Source of the DNA: Paenibacillus humicus NBRC 102415
GTDB lineage: Bacteria; Bacillota; Bacilli; Paenibacillales; Paenibacillaceae
Direction: 5' to 3'
Assembly: GCF_004000905.1 (NCBI RefSeq)
Contig: NZ_BIMD01000045.1
Coordinates: 1-40,041, forward strand
Length of the DNA stretch: 40,041 nt
Shown: positions 31,468 to 40,041 of the stretch, piece after piece
Numbering within the stretch: position 1 is the stretch's first letter
How the letters are laid out: each line of letters starts with the position of its first letter
Program-made: the position numbers and the translations under genes
Notes under the pieces: generated by a model
Seen by the model: only the letters and a program-made list of their open reading frames with translations
Database searches by the model: none
Told to the model about the DNA's origin: nothing

Positions 31468-32283
31468 TCAGCTCAGCGACTGGATGATGCGGTCCGAGAT
31501 TCTCTCATAGCCTTCGTGATTGGGATGAAAATGGTCGGAGGACAAATAGCCGGAGCCATGCAGCTGGAACAGATCCAGCACCGGAACGAGAACCGCATGC
31601 GGGTCCTTGCTCAGGACGGCGAAAGCCTCGTCGTTCCATTTCTGTACGGGAACGATTCCTTCTTTCAATTCGGGAATGTCGTAGAATGGATTATATAGGC
31701 CGGCATAAGCGATGGTCGCGTCCGGATTGATGGCGCGGATCCGGCCGATCACGCTCTTGAACGATGCAATGGCTTCCGGAATGCGCGACGCGACGCTTTC
31801 CACCGAAATATCGGATGCATTGCCTTCCTCCGCTTGCGACAATGCAGTCCGGAACAAGTCGTTGCCTCCGATCGTGAGCAAAATCAGGTTCGCCTGCCGG
31901 ATCGGGTAGGCCATCCCCTGGTCCTTTTCCAGCATTTCGTCCAGCTCGCTGGCCGTCAGGCCGGCGACAGCCAAGTTGTTGATTTGCTGAACCGGTTTTC
32001 CTGTCGCCTGGCCGAGGCCTTTGATCACCTGCTTCACATACCCTTCGCCGGTGTTGTCCCCGACGCCTTTCGTCAAGGAATCCCCCAGCGCGGTCACATA
32101 AATGGTTGAAGCCGCCGCGAAGGAACCGCCCGTCTCCGCGAGGACGGGCTTTTTTGCCGGAGCTGTCAGCCCGCTTCCGCTGCCGAGCATGTCCTGAACG
32201 GCATAAACAAAGCCTCCGCCGAGCAGCAGCGTGGCTGCAAGCGAGCCGGTGCCAAGAATCCGCCATAACCGGCTGGAATCCAT
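31468..32283 (-). CDS. Secreted or membrane-anchored SGNH/GDSL hydrolase
   Basis: The 271-residue protein has an N-terminal hydrophobic segment (about 9-29), either an uncleaved anchor or a signal peptide, and an SGNH domain: block I GDSLTKG with the nucleophilic serine (about 67-73), NLAVAGLTASELDEML (block II glycine), IGGNDLF (block III asparagine) and DHFHPNHEGY with the catalytic Asp/His (about 249-258). Such enzymes hydrolyse lipid or carbohydrate esters; it resembles the LipC-like lipases/esterases of Bacillus. AAGGGGG lies upstream of the ATG. It is followed by the ABC exporter genes at 76 bases, with no terminator between. Confidence 0.88.
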   Translation of the reverse strand: MDSSRLWRILGTGSLAATLLLGGGFVYAVQDMLGSGSGLTAPAKKPVLAETGGSFAAASTIYVTALGDSLTKGVGDNTGEGYVKQVIKGLGQATGKPVQQINNLAVAGLTASELDEMLEKDQGMAYPIRQANLILLTIGGNDLFRTALSQAEEGNASDISVESVASRIPEAIASFKSVIGRIRAINPDATIAYAGLYNPFYDIPELKEGIVPVQKWNDEAFAVLSKDPHAVLVPVLDLFQLHGSGYLSSDHFHPNHEGYERISDRIIQSLS

Positions 32284-32431
32284 TCTCTTTTCCCCCTTGA
32301 CTCATTTACCGTTTTTTAATTTACGACGCTTTGTACTTAAAAATAAGGCTTTCGACAAGAATTTGCAAATAAAGCCAGCACAATGATTTCCGGCTTTTGA
32401 CACCCTCCGGTCCCGCATCGGGAGCGACATG

Positions 32432-32477
32432 AAAAAACCGCTCCGGGATTCTCCTTGAAGCAGGAGAACCGGAACGG
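32432..32477 (-). terminator. Terminator of purT
   Basis: On the minus strand CCGTTCCGG...CCGGAGCGG with an inner TTCTCCT/AGGAGAA stem forms a long, slightly imperfect hairpin followed by TTTTTTC. It lies 37 bases after the purT stop codon. Confidence 0.8.
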
Positions 32478-32513
32478 CTGTGCATGCGCCGAGCTGCCGG
32501 CGACGCCGGCAAA

Positions 32514-33698
32514 TCAATCGTTGTAGCGGACGGATAAAGCTTCGGCGGCGGATCTGGCGAGAGCTCTCGCTTCCTCGGCATTCGAGGCGGTGCTGAGCGC
32601 TACCGCCATGCGGCGGCCCTTTCTCGTGTCGGGCTTGCCGAACACCCGAACTTGAGTCGATGGAACCGCAAGCGCGTCCTCCAGGCCTTCGATCGTGAAA
32701 TCGCGGTGGTCCCGGGTCGCCTTGAGCGTATGGCTCGCTCCAGGGGACAGCAGACGGACAGAAGGAACCGGGAAGCCGAGAATCGCCCTCACATGCAGCG
32801 CGAATTCGGACAGGTCCTGGGTGGCCATCGTGACCATGCCCGTATCATGCGGCCGCGGCGACACTTCGCTGAACAGGACGCCCTCTTCCGTCAGGAACAG
32901 CTCGACTCCGTACAAGCCCCAGCCGCCGAGAGCGTCCGTGATCTGCCTGGCGATATGCTCCGACTGCTCCAGCTGGGCGGCGCTCATGCCGTGAGGCTGC
33001 CACGATTCGATATAATCGCCGTCCTTCTGCACATGGCCGATCGGCTCGCAGAAGACCGTGCCCGATACGGAACGGACCGTGAGCAGCGTGATTTCGGATT
33101 GGAAATGGACGAAGCCTTCGACGATAACGCGTTTCTTCTTGGCGCGTCCGCCTTCCATGGCGTAATTCCAGCAGCTGGCGATCTCCGCTTCGGAGCGGCA
33201 GACGCTCTGGCCTTTGCCCGACGAGCTCATGATCGGCTTGATGACGCATGGCAGTCCGAGCTCCAGCACGGCGTCGCGCATCTCCTCGTAGGAGTCGGCG
33301 AACCGGTACGGCGCTGTCGGCAGGCGCAGCGTCTCGGCCGCGAGCCTGCGGATGCCCTCCCGGTCCATCGTCAGCCTGGCGGCTCTTGCCGTCGGAACGA
33401 CCTTGAAGCCCTCCTGCTCCAGCTCTACGAGAGTGGAGGTGGCGATCGCTTCGATTTCCGGAACGATGAGGCCGGGCTTCTCCAGCTTGATCAGATTCCG
33501 GAGCTGCTCCGGATCCAGCATATCGATGACATGGGAGCGATGGGCGACGCCCATGGCGGGAGCGTCTGCATACCGGTCGACGGCGACCGTCTCGACTCCC
33601 AGACGCTGCGCTTCGATAATCACTTCCTTGCCGAGCTCGCCTGAACCGAGCAGAAGCATTTTGCGGGCCCGCGAAGAGAGCGGAGAACCGTAGGACAT
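32514..33698 (-). CDS. purT: Formate-dependent phosphoribosylglycinamide formyltransferase
   Basis: The 394-residue ATP-grasp enzyme makes formyl-glycinamide ribotide from GAR, formate and ATP in purine synthesis, without folate. Seen in the sequence: the N-terminal Rossmann-like [30 protein letters not shown] (about 14-43), PEIEAI (formate/GAR contact region), [12 protein letters not shown] (ATP-grasp loop, about 155-166), [27 protein letters not shown] (metal-binding Glu residues) and the C-terminal [15 protein letters not shown]. The start has AGGGGG eight bases upstream. It is a single gene with its own promoter and terminator; no PurR box or purine riboswitch was recognised. Confidence 0.93.
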   Translation of the reverse strand: MSYGSPLSSRARKMLLLGSGELGKEVIIEAQRLGVETVAVDRYADAPAMGVAHRSHVIDMLDPEQLRNLIKLEKPGLIVPEIEAIATSTLVELEQEGFKVVPTARAARLTMDREGIRRLAAETLRLPTAPYRFADSYEEMRDAVLELGLPCVIKPIMSSSGKGQSVCRSEAEIASCWNYAMEGGRAKKKRVIVEGFVHFQSEITLLTVRSVSGTVFCEPIGHVQKDGDYIESWQPHGMSAAQLEQSEHIARQITDALGGWGLYGVELFLTEEGVLFSEVSPRPHDTGMVTMATQDLSEFALHVRAILGFPVPSVRLLSPGASHTLKATRDHRDFTIEGLEDALAVPSTQVRVFGKPDTRKGRRMAVALSTASNAEEARALARSAAEALSVRYND

Positions 33699-33772
33699 GA
33701 TGATACCCCCTATATAATGGCGTTGATGGCATCTGCCTCCATGGCAATGTATACCGAGACGAATGTCATCTT

Positions 33773-33801
33773 ATTGTGGATGCTGTCTATCGAAAAATCA
33801 A
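33773..33801 (-). promoter_or_regulatory. Candidate purT promoter
   Basis: On the minus strand TTGATT (33801-33796), a 17-base spacer and CACAAT (33778-33773) would start transcription about 67 bases before purT. The boxes match at four of six positions each. Confidence 0.4.
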
Positions 33802-33819
33802 GCTTGCCTTATGGAGAAA

Positions 33820-34009
33820 CCTATGCGGATGAGCTCTTGGTCGCCTAGGGAACGATGAATCGGTGCCTGAAGCTGCGATGCACGCGAAACGATTCAGCCA
33901 AGAGTATAAGGCAGCTGTTCCGCATCAGGAAGCCGTCATTGTTTGAACGAGAAAAAAAGGGAAGACCCGGGATCGGCAGAGCGCGCTCTGCCGATCCCGG
34001 GTCTTTTCT
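33820..34009 (+). ncRNA. Candidate structured small RNA with terminator
   Basis: The stretch 33820-33929 can fold into one long hairpin made of nested helices: a 10-bp stem with one bulge (33820-33829 with 33919-33929), a 7-bp stem (33834-33840 with 33898-33904), a 7-bp stem (33856-33862 with 33890-33896) and a 4-bp stem (33863-33866 with 33880-33883), with asymmetric internal loops. About 32 bases later comes a 44-bp perfect palindrome and TTTT, a terminator on this strand. No coding frame is convincing. The plus strand is chosen because the terminator follows; the helices could equally form on the minus strand. No clear promoter was found, so this is a hypothesis. Confidence 0.3.
33962..34009. 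terminator. 44-bp perfect palindrome, bidirectional terminator
   Basis: Positions 33962-34005 are a perfect 22+22 palindrome (left arm AAGACCCGGGATCGGCAGAGCG without the last two bases as a minimal stem). TTTTC follows on the plus strand, and on the minus strand seven T residues lie five bases beyond it. It would end the minus-strand ABC exporter transcript and any plus-strand transcript from 33820. Confidence 0.8.
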
Positions 34010-34300
34010 AATCGTTCGCTGCCGCATTCGGCAGGTGAATCGCAAATGATCATTCCGTCCCCAAAGCTCAGCCTGGAAAAATAAGGAGCAGGCTCGGAAC
34101 GAATGAGCCTGATGGGCAAACGTGCCGCTTCGTAAGTAAGGCTCGGAACGGACCTTATCGGTGCATGTCCCGCTTTTCATGAGCGGATCAAGGCTTGAAA
34201 CGAGCTTTATTCCTGCCTATGCGGCTTAGCGGAGGGAAGGGATCTATCCTGAAGCCTACGGCTTGGAAGCAGCCTTGGCGCCTCTCCTCCAGCCGCTCGC
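34010..34300. other. Gene-free stretch downstream of the ABC exporter
   Basis: No convincing gene lies between the palindrome and the exporter stop codon. The 12-mer AGGCTCGGAACG occurs at 34090-34101 and 34139-34150, with a related AGGCTTGAAACG at 34191-34202, about 50 bases apart each. On the minus strand this would be the 3' untranslated part of the exporter transcript. Confidence 0.55.
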
Positions 34301-36169
34301 CTAGGCGGAGAGGAACCGGTACTGGGCATCGATGAGCCCGCGGTACACGCCTCCGTGCAGCATCAGCTGGGCATGGTCGCCCTGCTCGACGATGCGCCCG
34401 TGATCCAGCACGATGATATTGTCGCAGTGGCGGATCGTAGAGAGACGGTGAGCGATGATGAAGCTCGTGCGGCCGGCCAGCAGCGTCTTGAGCGCTTCTT
34501 GAATTTTGAGCTCCGTCTCGGTGTCGATGCTCGCCGTCGCCTCGTCGAGGATGAGAATCGCCGGATCGGCGAGCAGCGCCCGGGCGAAGCTGAGCAGCTG
34601 CCGCTGGCCCATCGACAGCACGCTGCCGCGCTCCTGGACCTCGGTGTCGTAGCCGTCGGGAAGGCTGGCGATGAAATCATGGGCATGCACGGCGCGCGCC
34701 GCCATCTCCACCTCCTCGTCGGTCGCGTTCAGCCGCCCGAAGCGGATGTTGTCGCGGATCGTGCCGGAGAAGATGAACGTGTCCTGAAGCACGATGCCGA
34801 CCTGCGTGCGCAAGCTTTCGAGGGTGACGTCGCGGATGTCGGTGCCGTCGATCGTCACCCTGCCTTCCACCGGATCGTAGAATCGGCAGAGCAGATTGAT
34901 GATCGTGCTTTTGCCTGAGCCCGTATGCCCGACGAGGGCGATCGACTGGCCCGCGCGAGCCTCCAGCGAGATGCCTTTCAAGGCCGGGCGGCCCTTTTCA
35001 TATTCAAAGACAATATTCTCGAAGCTGACATCGCCCTTGATGCCGGTCAGCAGGCGGGCGCGGCCGCTTTCCTTGACGGTCGGATCCTCGTCGATGAACT
35101 CGAAGATCCGCTCCGAGCTCGCCATCGCGACGAGCAGCTGGGAGTACATCTGGCCAAGCCGGTTGATGGGATCCCAGAAGTTGCCCACGTAGTTGGCGAA
35201 GCCGACGAGCACGCCGATCGTGATCGCTCCGACCTGGATGAGATGGGAGCCGTACCAGAACAGAATCAGCGTGCCGATCGCCGAGGTGATTTCGATGACC
35301 GGACCGAACGTCTGGTTGAGCGCCGATGCGCGGTTCCAGCTGTTCAGGTTGACCGTGTTCATATTGTCGAAGAACTTGTAGTTTTCTTTCTCCTGGACGT
35401 AAGCCTGCGTCACCTTCATTCCCTGGATCGCTTCGTTGAGATGGGAATTGAGGCGGGACTGCTTGATCCGGACGTCCTGCCAGGCGAAGCGGATCCGCTT
35501 GCGCAGAGCCGTCGAGACGACGAACATGAGCGGAACCGTGATCATGACGGCGAGGCCGAGCTTGAAGTTCCAGAGGAGCAGGATCGCCACGATGCCGACG
35601 AGCTGGATGCAGTCCATGAGCAGGTTGACGACTCCGCTCGTGAACAGGTCCTGCAGCGAGTTGACGTCGTTGGTGACGCGCACGAGCACGGAGCCGGCCG
35701 GGCGCTTGTCGAAGAAGCGGAAGCTGAGCTTCTGGATATGCTCGAACAGCTGCTGCCGCAGGTCGAAGATGACCTTCTGTCCGATAATGTTCGTATACTT
35801 GATCCGGATCGCGTTCGCAATCCATTGGATGATGTAGAGAGCCAGCATGACGCCGCCGTACATGAGCAGCATGCTCTTGTCGTTTTTGCCGATGGCGTCG
35901 TCGATGGCCAGGATGATGACGGCCGGAGCGGCCAGGCGCGTGAACGTGCCGAGCAGCATCATGAACACCATCGGGATGAGCTGGCGGTAATACGGCTTCA
36001 TGTAGCCGAACAGGCGTCCGATCTGCTTCCAGTTGAACGGCTTCTCGATGATGTCGTCATCCTGGTACTTGAACCGCTGGCGCTGGGATTCCGCCGCGGC
36101 CTGCATTTGTCCGTCCAGGCTTCCCGCCTGGCCGGTTTCCGCAAGGATGTCCTTCTTCTTGCTTGCCAT
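34301..36169 (-). CDS. ABC exporter half-transporter, BmrD/YheH-like
   Basis: The 622-residue half-transporter has six membrane segments (about 55-330) and an ATPase domain (about 375-615): Walker A VGHTGSGKST, Q-loop LQDTFIFSGT, Walker B AILILDEATASID with the catalytic glutamate, and the switch histidine in IAHRLSTI. The signature reads VLSMGQRQ instead of LSGGQ. In heterodimeric exporters such as B. subtilis BmrCD one nucleotide site is degenerate; the partner gene upstream has Asp in place of the catalytic Glu and a canonical LSGGQ, so the pair fits this type. The ATG overlaps the partner's stop codon by one base (TAATG). The protein itself is intact, but its partner is broken. Confidence 0.9.
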   Translation of the reverse strand: MASKKKDILAETGQAGSLDGQMQAAAESQRQRFKYQDDDIIEKPFNWKQIGRLFGYMKPYYRQLIPMVFMMLLGTFTRLAAPAVIILAIDDAIGKNDKSMLLMYGGVMLALYIIQWIANAIRIKYTNIIGQKVIFDLRQQLFEHIQKLSFRFFDKRPAGSVLVRVTNDVNSLQDLFTSGVVNLLMDCIQLVGIVAILLLWNFKLGLAVMITVPLMFVVSTALRKRIRFAWQDVRIKQSRLNSHLNEAIQGMKVTQAYVQEKENYKFFDNMNTVNLNSWNRASALNQTFGPVIEITSAIGTLILFWYGSHLIQVGAITIGVLVGFANYVGNFWDPINRLGQMYSQLLVAMASSERIFEFIDEDPTVKESGRARLLTGIKGDVSFENIVFEYEKGRPALKGISLEARAGQSIALVGHTGSGKSTIINLLCRFYDPVEGRVTIDGTDIRDVTLESLRTQVGIVLQDTFIFSGTIRDNIRFGRLNATDEEVEMAARAVHAHDFIASLPDGYDTEVQERGSVLSMGQRQLLSFARALLADPAILILDEATASIDTETELKIQEALKTLLAGRTSFIIAHRLSTIRHCDNIIVLDHGRIVEQGDHAQLMLHGGVYRGLIDAQYRFLSA

Positions 36170-37777
36170 TATGCCGTTCCTCCCTTCACGGCCGGCTCGT
36201 CTTCGCCGCTTTGCGGACGGTCGGCGTACTGGATGTTGTAGACGTCGCGGTAAGGACCTTGCTGGCGGATCAGCTGCTGATGGGTGCCGCGCTGGGTGAT
36301 CCGGCCTCCGTCCAGGACGAGAATTTCGTCGGCGTCCTTGAGCGAGCTGATGCGGTGGGCGATGATGAACGTCGTCCGGCCCCGCATCAGTTCCTTGAAG
36401 CCGGCCTGGATCTCATGCTCGGTTTCCATGTCGACCGCGCTCGTAGCGTCGTCGAGCACGAGGATATGCGGATTGCGGATCAAGGCCCGGGCAATCGCGA
36501 TCCGCTGCTTCTGGCCGCCCGAGAGGCCCATGCCGCGCTCGCCGACGAGCGTGTCGTAGCCGAGCGGCAGCTCCATGATGAATTCATGGGCTTTGGACAG
36601 CTTGGCCGCGCGTTCGATCTCCTCCATCGTAGCGTCCTTGTTGGCATAAGCGATGTTGTCGCGGATCGAGGCCGAGAACAGGAAGGTTTCCTGGAAGACG
36701 GTCGCGATCTGGCTGCGCAGGCTCTGGACGTCGACGTTGCGGATATCGAAGCCGTCGACCGTGATGCGGCCCTGCTTGACGTTGTAGGCATGCATCAGCA
36801 GCTGGATGATCGTGCTCTTGCCGGAGCCTGTGCCGCCCAGCAGGCCGATCACCTTGCCCGGAGGGGCGTCGAAGCTGATGTCCCGCAGGGCAGGCTCCTT
36901 GTCCGCATAAGAGAAGGTGACGTTTTCAAACCGGACATGGCCTTTGATCGTATCCTTGTCGAGGACGACCGCGTCCTCGACGCTTTTCACATGGACGTAG
37001 GAATGGAGAAGTTCAAGCACGCGCTCCCCGGAAGCCTTGGACTGCGTGTAGTTGTTGATGAGGAAGCCGATGTTCCACATCGGACCGATGATGTACCAGA
37101 TCATGCTGAAGAAGGCGACAAGCTCCCCAAGCGTCAGAGGCCCGTCGATGACCCGCAGCCCCCCGGCTACGAGCAGGATGACGACGCCGATATTGGCCAG
37201 CAGCTCCATGAGCGGGAAAAAGCGCGCCCAGATGGTCGCGGCTCCGACCTGGTTGTTCTGATAGGCGGTGCTGCGCACCGAGAATTTCTCCACCTCATGC
37301 GATTCCCTGGCGAAGGATTTGACCGTGCGGACGCCGGTGATACAGGATCATGAGCACCGTATTCAGAATCTGGGCGAAGCCGAAGCCGACGAACTGGCGG
37401 ATCGCCTCCAGGTCCGCGGTCAGGCGGGACATCAGATCCCCGGTTTTGGCCGTGTCGTAATAAGGAAAGCTGAGCTCCTGAAGCTTGGCGTAGGAAGCGT
37501 TCCGCATCCGGTAAGCGACGCGGTTGCCGAGCCTGCCGCCGAAAAAGCCGCTCAGAAAGTTGAGGCATCCCTTCAGCGACACGACGCCGACGACGGTCAG
37601 GGACAGCGCAGGCACGACTCCCCAATTCTTCGTCTGGATGACGTCGTCGATCAGGTACCGAAGCAGGTTCGGATATACCAGGCCGAGCGCCGTCGCGCAG
37701 GCCAGGCACAGGATCGAGGCGAAGATGAACTTTCGCTCGACCCAGTAAAACGGCTTGAGATTCTTGAAAACCTCCAA
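36169..37777 (-). pseudogene. ABC exporter half-transporter, BmrC/YheI-like, broken by internal deletion and frameshift
   Basis: The 5' part starts at a TTG (37777, GGGGGAGA upstream) and encodes about 146 residues (LEVFKNLKPFYW to ILNTVLMILY). At about 37346-37352 the frame changes, and the next in-frame text is ITGVRTVKSFARESHEVEKFSVRS, which runs for about 390 residues through Walker A GGTGSGKST, LSGGQKQR and LVLDDATSAVD (Asp replacing the catalytic Glu) to the stop at 36169. In intact relatives about 60-70 residues, covering the third to fourth membrane segments, lie between these blocks. So roughly 200 bases are missing and the frame is shifted. Either the gene is dead, or the sequence has an assembly error at this point. 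Confidence 0.8.
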
Positions 37778-38196
37778 GTTGATGTCTCCCCCATTTGTTA
37801 GGTTTGGTGATGGAAATCCTTGCAATATGGATGAATGTTATCAGCATCGCTCTCCTCCGGCAAACGCCTTCAGAAGCCGAATATCCACCTCTGCCCCGTT
37901 CAGCGATAGTGAGGGAAGCGGGAGAGGGGGTATTCTCCGAATAATCACGTTATTGTCACTCGTAGGACACATTTGCTCCAAAATAAGCTTATAGAGAGTC
38001 TTTTTGTTGAAAACGGATTAATTTGTTCTTTACCGGAATGCATGCAGCGGAATAAATCGGAGGGTGATAGAAGGCCGGATTCAGCCGGGTTTCACGGCTT
38101 TGGCGATAGAGTATCGTCCGCCTGGCATGGACGGGCTGCTCTGCGGAACAAAAAGAAGAACGGCCCTGGATGCGCTGCTCTAAGGAAGAAAAGAAA
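37778..38196 (-). other. Upstream region of the ABC exporter, no established gene
   Basis: On the minus strand a possible promoter reads GTGACA-17 bases-GAGAAT (about 37965-37937). At 37847 an ATG with GGAGGAG six bases upstream opens a frame (MLITFIHIARISITKPNK...) that runs out of frame into the exporter gene; it could be a leader peptide, as bmrB is for bmrCD, but it has no nearby stop codon. Nothing else was recognised. Confidence 0.4.
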
Positions 38197-38224
38197 AGCA
38201 CGGCCTCCACATGGAGGCCGTGCT
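38197..38224 (-). terminator. Terminator of the dynA-like gene
   Basis: AGCACGGCCTCC pairs perfectly with GGAGGCCGTGCT around ACAT. On the minus strand TTTTCTTTTC follows, 16 bases after the gene's stop codon. Confidence 0.85.
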
Positions 38225-38240
38225 GGAAAAAAGATGGCGG

Positions 38241-40041
38241 TCATATCGCAGCTTGCAGACGATCCAATCCGCCGCGCATCTCGCGCAGCGATTCGAGGCC
38301 GCTGTTGTCCTGGAGCGACAGCCTTGTTCCGTCGGAATATCGGATAAAGGCTTCCGACAAAGCCGACATGACCTCTTCAAGGCCGGTTGCAAGCCGGGAG
38401 GCATAGGCCGCCTTCCAGTCTTGGCCGGCGGCATCCATCCATTCGCGGATGGATGCTCCAAGCTTCGCCTCCAGCTCGTCGCGCAGCTTCTTCTTGCCTT
38501 CTCCCTCAAAGAAGCTCCGCGGGTTGCGGAACATTCCATACAGCCATTTGGCCTCCACGGAATCGCATTTCCACGGGGAAGGCTCCGGCGGAGACGGGAA
38601 GGCGATGCTTTCGAACGGTTCCGGCATGAAGCCGGGAAGACGGTCCTTGAGCTTCGCGGCGCTCTCCTCGTAGCGCTTGCGGATGAGCGCGTTGCCGGCG
38701 CTCTCCAGCCGAAGCGTCGTCGCCAGCAGCTCTTGGGAGAGCTCCATCTGCAGCATGCGCTGCAGCTCCAGCCACGAGGTCCATACCGCGCGCCGCAAAT
38801 CCCGTCCGTCGTCCTGCAGGCTCGCAGGATTGAAGGCGTATTGGTAAAACTCGCCGAAACCGTACTGAATCCGCTGCTGGATGTAATAGAACAGCTCCTG
38901 CAGCTCCTTGTCCAGCTCTGCGGCCGGCACGTTCTCGCGGGCTTCGTTCGGCAGCTGCCGAGCTTCGGCTGCAAGCTCCTGAAGCCGCCGGAGCTCCGCA
39001 GCCCGGCTGCCTGCATCGCCTTCGGCAGCGGCGAGCCAGCTGTCGATGACGGAGACGGAGCGGCTGATCTCCATGTCCGCCGCCTGCACGGCCAGCGAGC
39101 CGAGCTCGTCGCGCGTGAAGGAGAGGAAGCTGCGCTCGAAGGCCGGAAGGCCGGATTGCTCCAGCTTCTCGTTGTCCCCGGACTGCTTGCCCTGCAAGCC
39201 GAGCAGGCTCGAGACCGGATACAGCCGCGGGAACCGGATGCCATGCTGCAGCAGATTGCTCTCCACATGGCCGAGCACGTCCTTCAGCTCCCCTTCCGAG
39301 GAAGCCAGATCGGCCGCGTTGACGAGGAAGAACATTTTGTCGAGCTCGAACTGGTCCTTCACCCTGCCCAGCTGCATCAGGAACTGCCGGTCGGCTTGCG
39401 AGAAGGCATGATTGTAATAGGTGACGAACAGGATCGCGTCGGCATTTTTGATGTAGTTGAACGCTACTCCCGTATGGCGGGCGTTGACGGAATCGGCCCC
39501 CGGGGTGTCCACGAGCACGATGCCCTGGTCGGTCAGCGGCGAGCTGTAATACAGCTCGATTTCGCGGACGAAGCAGGAGCGGCTTTCTTCCGCTACGTAG
39601 CGCCTGTATTCTTCCTCGCCGACGCGCAGCTCCTGTCCGAGCAGCGGCGAGAGCTCCGGCCAGCCGGCAAGCGCCGCTTTGAGAAAGCTGTAATGCGGCC
39701 GTCCGGCGGCGTGGACGCCGTCGGGCTGCAAGGCTCCCATCCGGCGCAGCAGCTCCTCTTCGCCGGCGGCGGAAGCGTCTTCGCCGAGCAGCGACAGCGA
39801 GTAGCGCAGATCGTCGAGCAGATCATCCCGCGACTTCATCGAAACGCGGGCCGTGCCATGCGGCTGCTCCGGCGTCGGAGCGAGGATGCGGTTGATCGCC
39901 GCCGTCGTCGGATTCGGCGATACCGGCAGCGCGCGCTCGCCGATCAAGGCGTTGGCGAGCGAGGACTTGCCGGCGCTGAAGGCGCCGAACAGCGCGATCG
40001 TGAAGCGGCTCGCGCCGAGGCGCGCCGCGCGGGCGAGCATC
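38241..40041 (-). CDS. dynA: DynA-like bacterial dynamin, C-terminal part
   Basis: The visible 600 residues are the 3' portion of a gene whose start lies beyond the window edge. A dynamin G domain begins almost at once: Walker A GAFSAGKSSLANAL (about 19-32), switch I PNPTTAAINRIL, DTPGADSVNARHTG (G3) and NAADL (G4 position). A long helical region (about 300-600) for oligomerisation and membrane contact follows, ending in a short helix. B. subtilis DynA is a fusion of two dynamin modules of about 1190 residues, and this fits its second module; a single-module protein cannot be excluded because the 5' end is missing. DynA remodels membranes and protects against membrane stress and phage lysis. 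The gene ends at a clear terminator. Confidence 0.82.
   Translation of the reverse strand, partial: MLARAARLGASRFTIALFGAFSAGKSSLANALIGERALPVSPNPTTAAINRILAPTPEQPHGTARVSMKSRDDLLDDLRYSLSLLGEDASAAGEEELLRRMGALQPDGVHAAGRPHYSFLKAALAGWPELSPLLGQELRVGEEEYRRYVAEESRSCFVREIELYYSSPLTDQGIVLVDTPGADSVNARHTGVAFNYIKNADAILFVTYYNHAFSQADRQFLMQLGRVKDQFELDKMFFLVNAADLASSEGELKDVLGHVESNLLQHGIRFPRLYPVSSLLGLQGKQSGDNEKLEQSGLPAFERSFLSFTRDELGSLAVQAADMEISRSVSVIDSWLAAAEGDAGSRAAELRRLQELAAEARQLPNEARENVPAAELDKELQELFYYIQQRIQYGFGEFYQYAFNPASLQDDGRDLRRAVWTSWLELQRMLQMELSQELLATTLRLESAGNALIRKRYEESAAKLKDRLPGFMPEPFESIAFPSPPEPSPWKCDSVEAKWLYGMFRNPRSFFEGEGKKKLRDELEAKLGASIREWMDAAGQDWKAAYASRLATGLEEVMSALSEAFIRYSDGTRLSLQDNSGLESLREMRGGLDRLQAAI

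Noticed and set aside
33699-33840. A purine or ZTP-type riboswitch upstream of purT
   Set aside because: I looked for the conserved sequence elements of these classes and found none on the minus strand.
33845-34180. Short frames on both strands in the gene-free stretch (64 and 111 codons)
   Set aside because: They run straight through the 44-bp terminator palindrome, have no RBS and look low in coding quality.
37973-38347. A 124-codon plus-strand frame upstream of and into the dynA-like gene
   Set aside because: It crosses the dynA terminator and its 3' end is antisense to dynA; no RBS with correct spacing and no recognisable domain.

Overview
The window reads as the chromosome of a GC-rich, low-copy-feature Gram-positive of the Paenibacillus type. 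Reasons: strong AGGAGG/GGGGG ribosome binding sites, frequent GTG and TTG starts, Bacillus-like Fur, Zur, ZnuABC, YciC, ParE/ParC, OdhAB and DynA proteins, a formate-dependent PurT, and a secreted protein with a copper-amine-oxidase-like 'stalk' domain of the sort abundant in Paenibacillus. The genus is inference. I see no insertion sequence, prophage, CRISPR, tRNA or rRNA. Most genes lie on the minus strand.

Layout. (1) 1-5047, minus: an exopolysaccharide operon in the same gene order as Bacillus subtilis ydaK-ydaL-ydaM-ydaN: a membrane protein with a degenerate GGDEF domain but an intact RxxD inhibitory site (a likely c-di-GMP receptor), a secreted DUF2334-like protein, a processive family 2 glycosyltransferase and the start of a secreted protein. 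A polytopic membrane protein sits first, where B. subtilis has ydaJ. (2) 5251-12348: a metal-homeostasis block with fur-grpB, two CobW/G3E GTPases (one YciC-like), the zinc importer znuC-znuB-znuA and zur. I find Zur-box-like palindromes before znuC (two) and before the yciC-like gene, and a 7-1-7 Fur/PerR-type palindrome before fur. (3) 12466-13155: a 26-codon holin-like-toxin candidate with its own RBS and terminator, and a small membrane protein. (4) 13174-17301: odhAB for 2-oxoglutarate dehydrogenase, with a long leader that contains two hairpins, one of them terminator-like. (5) 17636-21775: an aldehyde dehydrogenase, an Xre regulator with a perfect operator-like palindrome inside its promoter, then an rRNA-type methyltransferase and an RluA pseudouridine synthase. 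(6) 21919-24665: a stalk-domain secreted protein, a MarR regulator and an undescribed 56-codon gene. (7) 24819-29267: parE-parC (topoisomerase IV). (8) 29353-33698: an ABC-2 exporter pair, an SGNH hydrolase and purT. (9) 33820-34009: an apparently gene-free stretch that folds into nested helices next to a 44-bp perfect palindrome, a candidate small RNA. (10) 34301-37777: a BmrCD/YheIH-like heterodimeric exporter in which the first subunit is broken by an internal deletion with frameshift. (11) 38241-40041: the C-terminal part of a DynA-like bacterial dynamin, cut by the window edge.

The most interesting items are the candidate structured RNA at 33820-34009, the holin-like small protein, the odhA leader, the c-di-GMP-type polysaccharide operon, and the 15-bp tandem repeat between the two convergent CobW genes. 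None of these was tested by database search; all family assignments rest on motifs and remembered family features.
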